Part shown: piece by piece, positions 1 to 9,525 of the stretch | How the letters are laid out: each line of letters opens with the position of its first letter | Numbering within the stretch: the stretch's first letter is position 1 | Origin: Clostridia bacterium | GTDB lineage: Bacteria; Bacillota; Clostridia; Peptostreptococcales; Anaerovoracaceae | Direction of reading: 5' to 3' | Assembly: GCA_024403185.1 (NCBI GenBank) | Contig: JAKSSG010000009.1 | Coordinates: 1 to 51,534, forward strand | DNA: 51,534 bases | Program-made: the position numbers and the translations under genes | Notes under the pieces: generated by a model | What the model was told of the DNA's origin: nothing | The model's input: only the letters and a program-made list of their open reading frames with translations | The model's database searches: none

Positions 1-81
1 GTTCTTGTGATTACATTTAGCTTTTTTAGTTGTCTACTTTTAATTGACAACTTCAAGCACTCTTGTCAGCTTTTCTTTGTA

Positions 82-2607
82 TTACATTCTGATAAATATG
101 CTCAATATGTTCTTTCCGTCTTCGCGCATGTACTGAACATCGTCAGCCATGTTCCTTACCATGTATATGCCAAGGCCTCCGATTTCTCTTTCCTCAGCCG
201 ACAGGCTTATATCCGGATCATCCCTGTCGAGGGGATTGTATTCTATTCCGTTATCCTTAAACTGAATGTTCAGGACTCCATCCTCCAGATCACATGACAC
301 CTTTGCTATTGTTGCCTTGCTGTAGTTAACGACATTTGAATAAATCTCATCAACTATTATCCCGATCTTGGAAGCAATTTTTATCGGAACCTCAAGTTCC
401 TCTATTCTTCTTTCAAAGTAACCTTCCACTTCCGGAACGGTATTTTCTTTTGGAACAACTACAAGCTCCATTGCCTGCTCTTTATCGCTCTTGATTCTTA
501 CGGCAAGCATGGTGATGTCATCAAACTGAGGAGCATTGCCGGCAAAAGAATCAATGCTGCTCTTGATGTACTTGCACATGTAGTCAGGCTGCATGTGATA
601 TGTTTCAGCCAGTTCTTCAAGGAGCCTGTCATCGCCATAGAGCTCATTGTCTGCGTTGGTAGCCTCCGTGACGCCGTCCGTATAGAGGAAGAGGCTATCC
701 CCTTCTTCAAGCTGAAGTTCAAATGATTTGTACTTCATTCCTTCCATTCCGGCGAGGACCAGACCCGGCCTGCTCTTCAGGAATTCCACCCTGCCGTCGT
801 TCCTGATTAACACCGGCGGATTGTGTCCCGCATTGGCATAGGTGATTATATTTGTGGACAGATCTAGTATTCCTACCCAGGCTGTTACGAACATCTCGGC
901 ATCGTTATTGGTGCAGAGTTCCTCGTTTGCCTTTGTAAGAACTGTTGCAACATCCACTCCCGAGTCAACGAGTCCGTTAATGAGAGTCTTCGATCTCATC
1001 ATGAACAGTGCCGCCGGTATTCCCTTGCCCGAAACATCGGCAATGGCCAGCGCACATTTGTCATCGCTTATCCTGTAAAAATCGTAGAAGTCACCACCGA
1101 TTTCCTTGGCAGCAAGCATGTTGGCATAGAGAGCGAATCTGTTGCTTTCAGGGAATTCCCTGTTGAGTGCCGAATACTGAATGTTCTTTGCCAGATCCAG
1201 CTCCCTGGCGATTCGTTCTTTTTCCTTTTCGGTTAACCGTTTCAGCGAAGCCACTGTCTCGTTAATGCCTTCAGAAAGCGAAATGAATTCCCTGCTTCCT
1301 CCAACATCAACTTTTACATCCAGGTCACCCGCAGTAATCTGTGCCAGCTTCTCATTTATTCTGACGACGTTCTTCACGACAACTCTGCGAATCAGTATGA
1401 ATATCTGAATGAACAGGGCCGCCATGATGAGTATGATAACGAAAGCGGTAATCATCTCTGTCGTGTTTTTCTGCAGGTCCGCCTCCGCCTTTGGATAATA
1501 TCCAATGATGTAGTAATCGCCTTCATCCAGAATCATTAAATACATGGGCAGATCCCCGGAATGCCAGTCAAACATTTTAGGGCTTTCACTGGCATTTTCA
1601 AGGATTATTTCCGAGTTCTCATAGCAGTCATGCTGCACCTGTTCCCTGGAATACTCTTCAAGGGTTGCTCCGTATTTTTCTGAAAAATCCCCTGAAAGCA
1701 AGGTCAGTGCAATAACCCGTAAATCCTTGTCGACGACTATCAGTCCACCTGTATCGCCTATGTGTCTGTTCTGAAGTGTTGCTGAGAATACATGTTCAAC
1801 ATCATGTCCCTTGGCCTCTACCCTGTGAATGTCTGATTTGACGTCATTAAGTGTATATGTAATCGTTTTCTGTGCATCCGTACGGGCAATCTGATTCTGC
1901 AGAACCATTACAAAGGCGTTTGTAATCAGGAATGATATCACAACCGTAATGAACAGCCCCACCTCGACCGCCTGGATGACGGATCTCCTGTCAGAAAGCA
2001 GAGTAATCGGTTCTCTGGAAGTTCTGTTGACAATCAGTACCGCCAGTCCAACTGCCAGTGAATTCATGGTGATCATTAGCGGCGCACACCCTGCGACAAT
2101 TACAAATGCCTCTTCATAAGCACTCAGGTGTGTCAGGAAAACCATGAGCATGTGGAACACTTCTACAACCATTGCCAGGGCAAGAGCATAGAACCATGCC
2201 GGCTTCTTGTCGTCCATTATGCGCTTTCTTATGAATGCCGCAAAAAGTCCCGCAACTATGGTCGCTACAGTGCACGCCAATCTGGTGTAGACGCCTACTC
2301 CCCAGTAAACGGCAAACCATCTCTCAATGCCTCCGATAATACCGGCAATTATGCCTGCCGGCGCACCAAAAATAAGGCCCGCACATATTGGAGCCGCATC
2401 TCTTACATTTACCACAGCGCCGCTGTACTCTATTCCGAATTCCGTTCCGCAGACAGCCATTGCACCGAAGATCACTCCAAAGAGAATCTGTTTGGCCATG
2501 TATGGCATGTTCTTTACTGCGGGAACCCTGTTGTCCAGCAGGTAGAGGATTACTGTTGCTGCAACCGTCATGAGTGCAGCACATCCCAGTCTAAGTATTC
2601 CTATCAT
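82..2607 (-). CDS. SpoIIE-type PP2C phosphatase with sensor and RsbW-like kinase domain
   Basis: An 841-residue membrane signalling protein. Residues 1-195 are a multi-helix membrane domain of the LytS 5TM type. A second helix near 215 leads to an extracellular sensor region (about 235-380), another helix near 385-405 and a HAMP linker. The PP2C/SpoIIE phosphatase domain (about 490-700) shows GGDFYDF, DVSGKG, AGHNPP, YTDGVTEA and FDDITM, the metal-binding aspartate motifs of the family. The last 130 residues are an HATPase_c domain of the anti-sigma kinase type (VDEIYSNVVNY N-box, DNG, GGLGIYMV). Such proteins control partner switching on STAS-domain anti-sigma antagonists; having phosphatase and kinase in one chain is the unusual point. 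No STAS or sigma partner is encoded nearby. The start has an AGGAAGAG site directly after the ppdK terminator. The ligand is unknown. Confidence 0.88.
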   Translation of the reverse strand: MIGILRLGCAALMTVAATVILYLLDNRVPAVKNMPYMAKQILFGVIFGAMAVCGTEFGIEYSGAVVNVRDAAPICAGLIFGAPAGIIAGIIGGIERWFAVYWGVGVYTRLACTVATIVAGLFAAFIRKRIMDDKKPAWFYALALAMVVEVFHMLMVFLTHLSAYEEAFVIVAGCAPLMITMNSLAVGLAVLIVNRTSREPITLLSDRRSVIQAVEVGLFITVVISFLITNAFVMVLQNQIARTDAQKTITYTLNDVKSDIHRVEAKGHDVEHVFSATLQNRHIGDTGGLIVVDKDLRVIALTLLSGDFSEKYGATLEEYSREQVQHDCYENSEIILENASESPKMFDWHSGDLPMYLMILDEGDYYIIGYYPKAEADLQKNTTEMITAFVIILIMAALFIQIFILIRRVVVKNVVRINEKLAQITAGDLDVKVDVGGSREFISLSEGINETVASLKRLTEKEKERIARELDLAKNIQYSALNREFPESNRFALYANMLAAKEIGGDFYDFYRISDDKCALAIADVSGKGIPAALFMMRSKTLINGLVDSGVDVATVLTKANEELCTNNDAEMFVTAWVGILDLSTNIITYANAGHNPPVLIRNDGRVEFLKSRPGLVLAGMEGMKYKSFELQLEEGDSLFLYTDGVTEATNADNELYGDDRLLEELAETYHMQPDYMCKYIKSSIDSFAGNAPQFDDITMLAVRIKSDKEQAMELVVVPKENTVPEVEGYFERRIEELEVPIKIASKIGIIVDEIYSNVVNYSKATIAKVSCDLEDGVLNIQFKDNGIEYNPLDRDDPDISLSAEEREIGGLGIYMVRNMADDVQYMREDGKNILSIFIRM

Positions 2608-2618
2608 AATCTCTTCCT

Positions 2619-2652
2619 AAAAAGGTAGCACAGGGGACTCCCCCGTGCCACC
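2619..2652 (-). terminator. Rho-independent terminator after ppdK
   Basis: On the minus strand a GC-rich hairpin (GGTGGCACGGGG paired with CCCCTGTGCTACC) is followed by TTTTT. The T-run ends where the AGGAAGAG ribosome binding site of the SpoIIE-type gene begins, so the terminator sits about 12 bases before the next start codon. Confidence 0.85.
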
Positions 2653-2664
2653 TATACAGTTTAA

Positions 2665-5286
2665 TTATTTATTTCTGATAGCTGCCTGAGCTGCTGCCAG
2701 TCTTGCAATCGGTACTCTGAATGGTGAGCATGATACGTACTGGAGTCCTGTGCGGTGACAGAAGTCGATTGACTTAGGATCTCCGCCGTGCTCTCCGCAG
2801 ATTCCCAGGTGGATGTTAGGTCTTGTCTTCTTACCAAGTTCAACTGCCATCTGCACCAGTTTGCCAATGCCTGTCTGGTCAAGTGACTGGAACGGATCAT
2901 CTTCGAAGATTCCCTTTTCCTTGTATTCCTTGATGATGTTGCCTGTGTCATCTCTTGAGAATCCGAATCCCATCTGAGTCAGGTCGTTAGTTCCGAATGA
3001 GAAGAATTCTGCTTCTTCTGCAATCTCATCGGCTGTTAGAGCTGCTCTAGGAATTTCGATCATTGTACCAACCAGATAAGGGAAGCTTACTCCTTCTCTT
3101 TCGAATACTCTGTCGATTGTAGCTACAACTGTCTTCTTGACATCAGCCAGTTCCTTTCTGCTTCCAACCAGTGGAATCATGATTTCAGGAATGATGTCAT
3201 ATCCCTTTTCTTTTCTTACTTCCATTGCTGCCATGATGATTGCTTCAGCCTGCATCTCAGCAATTTCAGGGAATGTTACTGCAAGTCTGCAGCCACGGTG
3301 TCCCAGCATAGGGTTGAATTCGTGGAGTTCTTCAGCCTTCTTTGCCAGCTTTTCATAAGGCTTGCCGATCTGGTCTGCCAGTTCGTGCAGTTCTTCATCT
3401 GTATGTGGAATGAACTCATGGAGAGGAGGATCCAGCAGTCTGATCGTTACCGGTCTTTCTTCCATTGCTTCATAGATGCCCTTGAAGTCGCCCTTCTGGT
3501 AAGGGAGGAGGAAGCTCAGTGCTTCTCTTCTCTCTTCTTCGGTGTCGGACATGATCATTCTTCTTATTGCAGGAATTCTTTCCTCTTCGAAGAACATGTG
3601 CTCTGTTCTGCAGAGGCCGATGCCCTGTGCTCCGAAGTCAACTGCCTGCTTGGCGTCTCTAGGATTATCCGCATTTGTTCTAACCTTCAGTGTTCTGATT
3701 TCATCAGCCCAGCTCATGATTGTTCCGAAGTCGCCTGAAAGTTCAGGAGGTACAGTCTTTACTTCGCCCTTGATAACGTCGCCGGCTGAACCATCCAGTG
3801 AAATGTAGTCGCCTTCAACGAATGTATTGTCGCCGATGATGAGCTTCTTGGCAGCTTCATCAACCTTGATTTCAGAACATCCTGATACGCAGCACTTACC
3901 CATTCCTCTTGCTACTACTGCAGCGTGGGAAGTCATGCCGCCTCTTGCCGTAAGGATACCTTCTGCGGCAACCATTCCGGCCAGGTCTTCAGGTGATGTT
4001 TCCAGTCTTACGAGGATTGCCTTTGCACCGTTTGCAACTGCAGCAGCTGCATCTTCTGCGTTGAAGTAAATCTGTCCGCATGCAGCACCAGGTGATGCAG
4101 GAAGTCCCTTTGTCATCTTTTCTGCAGCCTTCAGTTCATCTGCATCAAACATAGGGTGCAGCAACTGGTCTATCTGTGCAGGTTCTATTCTCATGATAGC
4201 TTCTTCCTTACTGATAAGGCCTTCCTCTACCATGTCTACTGCGATTTTTACTGCAGCAGGAGCTGTTCTCTTGCCGTTTCTTGTCTGAAGCATGAACAGC
4301 TTGCCTCTTTCAACTGTGAATTCCATGTCCTGCATGTCTCTGTAATGTTTTTCGAGCAGGTCTGCAATTCTTGTAAATTCAGCATATACTTCAGGGAATG
4401 CCTCTGCCATTTCAGCAATCGGCTGCGGTGTTCTGATTCCGGCTACAACGTCTTCGCCCTGTGCGTTAACAAGGAATTCACCGAACATCTTGTTTTCACC
4501 AGTTGCGGCGTTTCTTGTGAATGCTACACCTGTTCCGGATGTGTCACCCATGTTGCCGAATACCATTGACTGAACGTTTACTGCAGTACCGATGCTGTCA
4601 GGAATCTCGTTGAGCTGTCTGTACAGGATTGCTCTCTCAGTATTCCATGATCTGAATACAGCCTTGATCGCTTCCATGAGCTGTTCCTTAGGGTCCTGCG
4701 GGAAGTCATTTCCGATTTCCTTCCTGTACAGTTCCTTGTAACCTGCGATTACTTCCTTCAGATCATCAACATCGAGCTCTGTATCGTACTGAACGCCCTT
4801 CTTAGCTTTCTGTCCGTCAAATATTTCATCGTATTTTGATTTGCTGATGCCCATTACTACATCGCCGAACATCTGCATGAATCTTCTGTATGAGTCATAA
4901 GCAAATCTAGGATTTTCTGTCAGTGCAGCCAGACCTTCAACTGATTCATCATTGAGTCCCAGGTTCAGAATTGTGTCCATCATGCCAGGCATTGAAATCT
5001 TGGCACCTGAACGTACTGATACCAGAAGCGGATTGGCGTGGTCGCCGAACTTCTTGCCTGATACGTTTTCCAGGTCAGCCAGCTTGACATAGATATCATC
5101 TACGATATCCTGTCCGATAGTCTGTCCCTCTTCATAGTATCTCGTGCAAGCTTCAGTAGTTACTGTAAAACCGAAAGGTACCGGCAGTCCGATCTTCGTC
5201 ATTTCTGCAAGGTTGGCACCCTTTCCGCCCAGAAGGTCTCTCATGTCCTTCGATCCCTCATTGAAGGAATAAACAAACTTTCCCAT
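2665..5286 (-). CDS. ppdK: pyruvate, phosphate dikinase
   Basis: The 873-residue cytoplasmic enzyme interconverts pyruvate, ATP and Pi with phosphoenolpyruvate, AMP and PPi. The length is normal for the family. The N-terminal ATP-grasp domain begins with LLGGKGANLAEM. The swivelling domain carries the phosphohistidine in GGMTSHAAVVARG (near residue 455), and the C-terminal PEP/pyruvate TIM barrel ends with the GICGEHGGDP segment and the catalytic cysteine of QYVSCSPFRVP. An AGGAGG site precedes the ATG. It lies 20 bases after glyQS and ends at a strong terminator. Together with pyc elsewhere in the window it suggests PPi-linked flux around the PEP/pyruvate node, as in many fermentative Clostridia. 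Confidence 0.97.
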   Translation of the reverse strand: MGKFVYSFNEGSKDMRDLLGGKGANLAEMTKIGLPVPFGFTVTTEACTRYYEEGQTIGQDIVDDIYVKLADLENVSGKKFGDHANPLLVSVRSGAKISMPGMMDTILNLGLNDESVEGLAALTENPRFAYDSYRRFMQMFGDVVMGISKSKYDEIFDGQKAKKGVQYDTELDVDDLKEVIAGYKELYRKEIGNDFPQDPKEQLMEAIKAVFRSWNTERAILYRQLNEIPDSIGTAVNVQSMVFGNMGDTSGTGVAFTRNAATGENKMFGEFLVNAQGEDVVAGIRTPQPIAEMAEAFPEVYAEFTRIADLLEKHYRDMQDMEFTVERGKLFMLQTRNGKRTAPAAVKIAVDMVEEGLISKEEAIMRIEPAQIDQLLHPMFDADELKAAEKMTKGLPASPGAACGQIYFNAEDAAAAVANGAKAILVRLETSPEDLAGMVAAEGILTARGGMTSHAAVVARGMGKCCVSGCSEIKVDEAAKKLIIGDNTFVEGDYISLDGSAGDVIKGEVKTVPPELSGDFGTIMSWADEIRTLKVRTNADNPRDAKQAVDFGAQGIGLCRTEHMFFEEERIPAIRRMIMSDTEEERREALSFLLPYQKGDFKGIYEAMEERPVTIRLLDPPLHEFIPHTDEELHELADQIGKPYEKLAKKAEELHEFNPMLGHRGCRLAVTFPEIAEMQAEAIIMAAMEVRKEKGYDIIPEIMIPLVGSRKELADVKKTVVATIDRVFEREGVSFPYLVGTMIEIPRAALTADEIAEEAEFFSFGTNDLTQMGFGFSRDDTGNIIKEYKEKGIFEDDPFQSLDQTGIGKLVQMAVELGKKTRPNIHLGICGEHGGDPKSIDFCHRTGLQYVSCSPFRVPIARLAAAQAAIRNK

Positions 5287-5306
5287 TTTCTTCTTATCCT
5301 CCTTAC

Positions 5307-6710
5307 TTAGAATTCAAGTCTTTCCTCGATATAAGCTTTAACTTCTGAAATCGGCAGTCTTACCTGATCCATGGTGTCACGGTCTCTGATGGTAACGCAC
5401 CCGTCTTCTGCCGTATCAAAGTCAACGCAGATGCTGAACGGCGTTCCGATTTCATCTTCACGTCTGTATCTCTTGCCGATTGATCCTGCCGAATCATAGT
5501 CAACACTGAAATGCTTTGAAAGCTCATCGTATATCGGCTCAGCCACATCTGCCAGCGTCTTGGACAAAGGCAGCACAGCGGCTTTGAAAGGAGCCAGTGC
5601 AGGATGGAGTCTCAGAACCTTTCTGATGTCCTCCTTGCCTTTATCGTCAGTAAGCACTTCCTCGTCATAGGCGTCAACCAGGAATGCCAGGAGCATTCTC
5701 TCAACACCTACTGAAGGTTCTATGCAGTACGGAACAAATTTCTCATTTGTTTCAGGATCGAGATAACTCATGTCCTGTCCCGAATGATTCTGATGCGCCA
5801 TCAGGTCGAAGTCCGTTCTTGAGGCAACGCCCCACAGTTCTCCCCATCCGAAGGGGAAGAGGAATTCTATGTCTGTAGTTGCATTGCTGTAGTGGGACAG
5901 TTCTTCAGGATCATGGTCTCTGAGTTTCAGGTGTTCTTCCTTAAGTCCCAGTGACTTGAGGAATTCAGCGCAGTAGTTCTTCCAGTAATCAAACCATTCG
6001 AGCTCAGTTCCCGGCTTGCAGAAGAATTCCAGTTCCATCTGTTCAAACTCTCTGGTTCTGAAGATGAAGTTGCCCGGCGTGATTTCGTTTCTGAATGATT
6101 TGCCGACCTGGGCGATTCCGAAAGGAATCTTCTTTCTTGCAGCTCTCTGTACACTCTTGAAGTTTACAAAGATGCCCTGTGCCGTTTCCGGTCTGAGATA
6201 GATTTCTGCCTTTGAATCTTCAGTTACGCCCTGGAATGTCTTGAACATCAGATTGAACTGTCTGATTCCCGTGAAATCCTTCTTGCCGCATTCAGGACAG
6301 GCTATGCCCTTCTCTGCGATGTATTCTTCCAGCTTTTCGTTTGACCAGCCGTCAACCTGAACACCCTCGATACCGTTTTCCTTCATGTATCCTTCGATAA
6401 GGTGGTCAGCTCTGAATCTTGCCTTGCATGCCTTGCAGTCGATGAGCGGGTCTGCAAATCCGCCAACATGTCCCGATGCAACCCATGTTTCCGGGTTCAT
6501 GAGTATTGCTGCGTCCAGTCCCACATTGTACTTTGATTCCTGTACAAACTTTCTGCGCCATGCGTCCTTGATATTGTTCTTAAGCTCTACGCCAAGAGGG
6601 CCGTAATCCCATGTGTTGGCCAGGCCGCCGTAAATTTCACTGCCGGGAAAAATGAATCCCCTGTTCTTGGCCAGAGCCGTTATCTGTTCCATTGTTACTT
6701 CTGTTGTCAT
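5307..6710 (-). CDS. glyQS: glycyl-tRNA synthetase, alpha2 type
   Basis: The 467-residue class II aminoacyl-tRNA synthetase charges tRNA-Gly. It is the single-chain homodimeric form, not the GlyQ/GlyS heterotetramer. Motif 2 is visible as [20 protein letters not shown], motif 3 as [14 protein letters not shown], and a C-terminal anticodon-binding domain covers the last 100 residues. A cysteine-rich insertion (CKACKARF ... CPECGKKDF, about 90-145) is typical of this type. The start codon overlaps the stop of the upstream DUF4342 gene as TAATG, indicating translational coupling. No T-box is seen upstream; expression appears tied to the housekeeping operon. Confidence 0.97.
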   Translation of the reverse strand: MTTEVTMEQITALAKNRGFIFPGSEIYGGLANTWDYGPLGVELKNNIKDAWRRKFVQESKYNVGLDAAILMNPETWVASGHVGGFADPLIDCKACKARFRADHLIEGYMKENGIEGVQVDGWSNEKLEEYIAEKGIACPECGKKDFTGIRQFNLMFKTFQGVTEDSKAEIYLRPETAQGIFVNFKSVQRAARKKIPFGIAQVGKSFRNEITPGNFIFRTREFEQMELEFFCKPGTELEWFDYWKNYCAEFLKSLGLKEEHLKLRDHDPEELSHYSNATTDIEFLFPFGWGELWGVASRTDFDLMAHQNHSGQDMSYLDPETNEKFVPYCIEPSVGVERMLLAFLVDAYDEEVLTDDKGKEDIRKVLRLHPALAPFKAAVLPLSKTLADVAEPIYDELSKHFSVDYDSAGSIGKRYRREDEIGTPFSICVDFDTAEDGCVTIRDRDTMDQVRLPISEVKAYIEERLEF

Positions 6711-7360
6711 TATTCGTCCTTGTCCAGTTCTTCCTTGATTTCAGCTTCGAGATCCTTAGCTGCTTCTTCTACTTCTTCAATAACTTCTTTAACGTCTACG
6801 TCAAATTCTGAAACCTTGCCCTTCAGGTCTTCAGCTGCTTCCTTTGCCTTGCCGGCCAGGTCGCTGTCCTTTGCCTTCTCATAATATTCTCCGGCTTTGC
6901 CCTTCAGGTCTTCGAACTTGTCGCTTCCGAATTCAGCTGCCTGTGAAACCTTGTCGGTTACAGCATCGCTTACATCGATGATCGTTCCGTCGGTCTTTAC
7001 AACTTCGATTACGCACTTGAATCCGAATGCTGCAACGATTGCCACTACTGATGCCAGAGGTGCGATGCAGATTCCAACGATGCCTGCATTTACAGGAACG
7101 TTCAGTACTGTGTCGCCGTCCTTCTTAACCTGGATTCTTGCAACGTTGCCCTTCTTTACCAGATTCTTAAGTGATGTGAAGAGAGCTTCTCCCTTTTCAC
7201 CGAATCCTCTTCCCTGTACACCTGTGTTAACTGTCTCTTCGATAGCGATGATTGCATCCACTACGCTTCCGTCAGCGTCTTCCAGAGCCTTCTTGGCTTC
7301 TGCATAAGTAACGCCTGTTCTGTCTTTGACCAGTTCAATCTTTTCCAGTGTAATTTCCAT
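6710..7360 (-). CDS. DUF4342 protein with UBA-like N-terminus and charged tail
   Basis: A 216-residue protein of unknown function. Residues 1-45 match the UBA/TS-N-like module found at the start of DUF4342 proteins ([20 protein letters not shown]). Residues 60-125 form the DUF4342 core with one or two hydrophobic segments ([20 protein letters not shown]). The C-terminal 85 residues are a repetitive Lys/Glu/Ala/Asp-rich helical tail resembling CsbD- or LEA-like sequences. It has a good GGGAGGA ribosome binding site, and its stop overlaps the glyQS start. The UBA-like module resembles the N-terminus of EF-Ts, so contact with translation factors is conceivable but is inference only. Confidence 0.8.
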   Translation of the reverse strand: MEITLEKIELVKDRTGVTYAEAKKALEDADGSVVDAIIAIEETVNTGVQGRGFGEKGEALFTSLKNLVKKGNVARIQVKKDGDTVLNVPVNAGIVGICIAPLASVVAIVAAFGFKCVIEVVKTDGTIIDVSDAVTDKVSQAAEFGSDKFEDLKGKAGEYYEKAKDSDLAGKAKEAAEDLKGKVSEFDVDVKEVIEEVEEAAKDLEAEIKEELDKDE

Positions 7361-7379
7361 TTTTCTTCCTCCCTTTTCT

Positions 7380-8111
7380 CTAAAAAACCATACTCTCGCT
7401 CTTTATATTCGAGGCATCCAGATGGTATGCTGCGTACTCTCTTACTATATGCTGCATTAGCCTTCCTGTTTCCTCGTTAAGTGCAATGTTTTCAAGCCTC
7501 CTAAGCGGATTAGAAACAAAGTATCTGAATGCATCAATTATATCAAAATTGACGGGGTAAATCAATGCTTCATCTCCCGCACAATCCTCGCAGATTATGC
7601 CTCCGTCGGTTACGCTAAACAGCGGTTTTTCAACGGCTTTTCCGCACTTCGCACACCTGTCCAGCACGGGTGCAACGCCCAGATAGCCGAACAGCTTCAC
7701 CTGATAGGCGAGCACCAGTGTTCCGAAGCCCTTTTCCCTTTTCTCCAGAACATCGAAGAATTCCACCAGCATGTTGAACACCGCCGGCATTGGCACATTT
7801 TCCTCAAGGACCTTTCCCGTGAATTCAAGCACATAGGATCCGTTGAAATATTTGTCCGTGTCATAGGCTATTCCGAAGAAGCTCCTGATGACCTCCGCCG
7901 AATCGATATTGTAGCTGTTTCTCCCCTCATGAAGAACGTATTTCCCGAAGGTGAAATGCTGCAAAGCCAGGGCGCTCTTTGTCTTGCCCCTTTCTCCGAT
8001 GCTGGTACCTGCGCTGATCTTGCCGTAATCCTTTGTAAACAGAAGTATCATCCGCCTGTTATATGAAGTTTTTGTTTCTCTGAGGACGATGCCTTCCGTA
8101 TCTCTTTTCAT
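7380..8111 (-). CDS. recO: DNA repair protein RecO
   Basis: The 243-residue RecO protein anneals SSB-coated DNA and, with RecR, loads RecA in RecF-pathway recombination repair. The N-terminal OB-fold is recognisable from TEGIVLRETKTSYNRRMILLF. The four-cysteine zinc site is present as CAKCG and, about 22 residues later, CEDC (about residues 150-180). The length is normal. It follows era by 16 bases, the usual Bacillota order, and its ribosome binding site (GGGAAAG) is weak, consistent with dependence on upstream translation. Confidence 0.95.
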   Translation of the reverse strand: MKRDTEGIVLRETKTSYNRRMILLFTKDYGKISAGTSIGERGKTKSALALQHFTFGKYVLHEGRNSYNIDSAEVIRSFFGIAYDTDKYFNGSYVLEFTGKVLEENVPMPAVFNMLVEFFDVLEKREKGFGTLVLAYQVKLFGYLGVAPVLDRCAKCGKAVEKPLFSVTDGGIICEDCAGDEALIYPVNFDIIDAFRYFVSNPLRRLENIALNEETGRLMQHIVREYAAYHLDASNIKSESMVF

Positions 8112-8127
8112 TCTTTCCCAGCTGCCC

Positions 8128-9030
8128 CTATTCTCTGTAGCCGAAATTGGTCAGGGCTATGTCACTGTCACGCCAGTTCTCCTTGACCTTTACCCATGTT
8201 TCCAGGAACACCTTTGTTCCCAGAAGGGCTTCTATTTCCTCACGGGCGCTCTTGCCTATTCCCTTCAGTTTCCTGCCGCCCTTTCCGATTATCATTCCCT
8301 TGTGGGACTTGCGCTCGCAGTATATCACCGCGCTGATTCTCGTGAGATTTTCCTCTTCCTCGTACCGCTCAATCTCCACGGCTACACCGTGAGGCACTTC
8401 ATCCTGCAAAAACAGGAGTATCTTTTCTCTGATGATTTCGCTGACAATGAATCTTGCCGGATTCTCGGTTACGATGTCGTCAGGGAAATACATTGGGCCT
8501 TCCTCCATGAAGCCTGCCGCAGCGCGGATTACATCATCAACGTGAAGTCCGTCAATTGCCGAAGTTCCCAGTATTTCATCAAACATTTCCAGCTCTTCGT
8601 ACTCGTGATATATCTGAGCGAATTCGTCAGGTCCCATTCTGTCTATCTTGTTGATCACGAGAATCTTCGGGGTTTCAATTTCCTTCAGCATGTCCACGAT
8701 GAACCTGTCTCCCGGTCCCTTGCTGAGCGCGTCGTCAACTATGAAGATGATTGCGTCCACTTCTCCGAAGGTTCCTATGGCCGCCTCAGTCATGTACTCG
8801 CCCAGCTTGTTTCTTGGCTTGTGAATCCCCGGCGTATCGATGAAGACCATCTGAATGTCTTCATCATCTGGCCCGTCGGCATAGTGGGTGTATATGCCGC
8901 GGATTGCATTTCTGGTAGTCTGCGGCTTTTCTGTAGTTATTGCTATTTTCTCTCCGAGGATGGCATTGAGAAGTGTGGATTTTCCAACATTAGGCCTTCC
9001 TACGATTCCAACAAATCCCGATTTCATCAT
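8128..9030 (-). CDS. era: GTPase Era
   Basis: The 300-residue GTPase binds 16S rRNA and assists 30S maturation. G1 is GRPNVGKS near residue 11, followed by DTPGIH (G3), NKID (G4) and the KH domain with IIGKGGRKLKGIG at about 225-240. The ATG overlaps the stop of ybeY (ATGA) behind GAGGAG; two consecutive ATG codons make the start ambiguous by one residue. The usual dgkA and cdd genes between ybeY and era in many Bacillota are absent here. Confidence 0.97.
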   Translation of the reverse strand: MMKSGFVGIVGRPNVGKSTLLNAILGEKIAITTEKPQTTRNAIRGIYTHYADGPDDEDIQMVFIDTPGIHKPRNKLGEYMTEAAIGTFGEVDAIIFIVDDALSKGPGDRFIVDMLKEIETPKILVINKIDRMGPDEFAQIYHEYEELEMFDEILGTSAIDGLHVDDVIRAAAGFMEEGPMYFPDDIVTENPARFIVSEIIREKILLFLQDEVPHGVAVEIERYEEEENLTRISAVIYCERKSHKGMIIGKGGRKLKGIGKSAREEIEALLGTKVFLETWVKVKENWRDSDIALTNFGYRE

Positions 9031-9485
9031 TTCTCCTCTCTGGCAAGATCAAGTTCTGCCATTACTTCCTCTTCCCTGGCTCTCATTTCCTTCTTGTCTT
9101 CTTCCGTCATGTGGTCATATCCAAGAAGATGAAGCACGCTGTGTGTGAACAGATAAGCGGTTTCCCTTTCCTCCGAGTGACCGAATTCCTCTGCCTGCTG
9201 ACGTATCTTGTCCATGCAGATTACCACGTCTCCCAGGGGAATCTCTCCCATGTCCTGCTTTTGCATTGCCTCAAGTTCCTCAAGGTCGTCAAACATGGGG
9301 AATGAGAGAACGTCCGTCGGGCTGTCCACTCCCCTGTACTCCCTGTTCAGCTCATGAATCTCTTCGAGAGAAACAAAAGAAAGGCTTATCTCCACATCCA
9401 TACCGGTGCATGCGGAAGCTGCCTTTCTCAGGGTATCCATTAGTTCTTCGCTGATTCTTGTTTCGTCGTTTACTATGATGTTCAT
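9027..9485 (-). CDS. ybeY: endoribonuclease YbeY
   Basis: A 152-residue zinc endoribonuclease of rRNA maturation and ribosome quality control. The metal site is complete as HSVLHLLGYDH (HxxxHxxxxxH), and DVLSFPM is also characteristic. I chose the ATG at 9485 (MNIIVND) because AGGAG lies just upstream and the family starts there; the frame remains open 17 codons further up without a good site. The stop overlaps the era start by four bases. Confidence 0.95.
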   Translation of the reverse strand: MNIIVNDETRISEELMDTLRKAASACTGMDVEISLSFVSLEEIHELNREYRGVDSPTDVLSFPMFDDLEELEAMQKQDMGEIPLGDVVICMDKIRQQAEEFGHSEERETAYLFTHSVLHLLGYDHMTEEDKKEMRAREEEVMAELDLAREEK

Positions 9486-9525
9486 TTTTTCTCCTGTCCG
9501 CTCAGACGGTGGTTTCCGTCTGCGG

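Noticed and set aside
28-52. Inverted repeat AGTTGTC/GACAACT near the left edge as terminator of the SpoIIE-type gene
   Set aside because: On the minus strand the stem is followed by an A-run, not T; the stem is short and AT-rich.
8089-9132. Long plus-strand frame opposite era (347 codons)
   Set aside because: A shadow of era and ybeY; no recognisable protein features and no start signal, while the minus strand encodes clear Era motifs.
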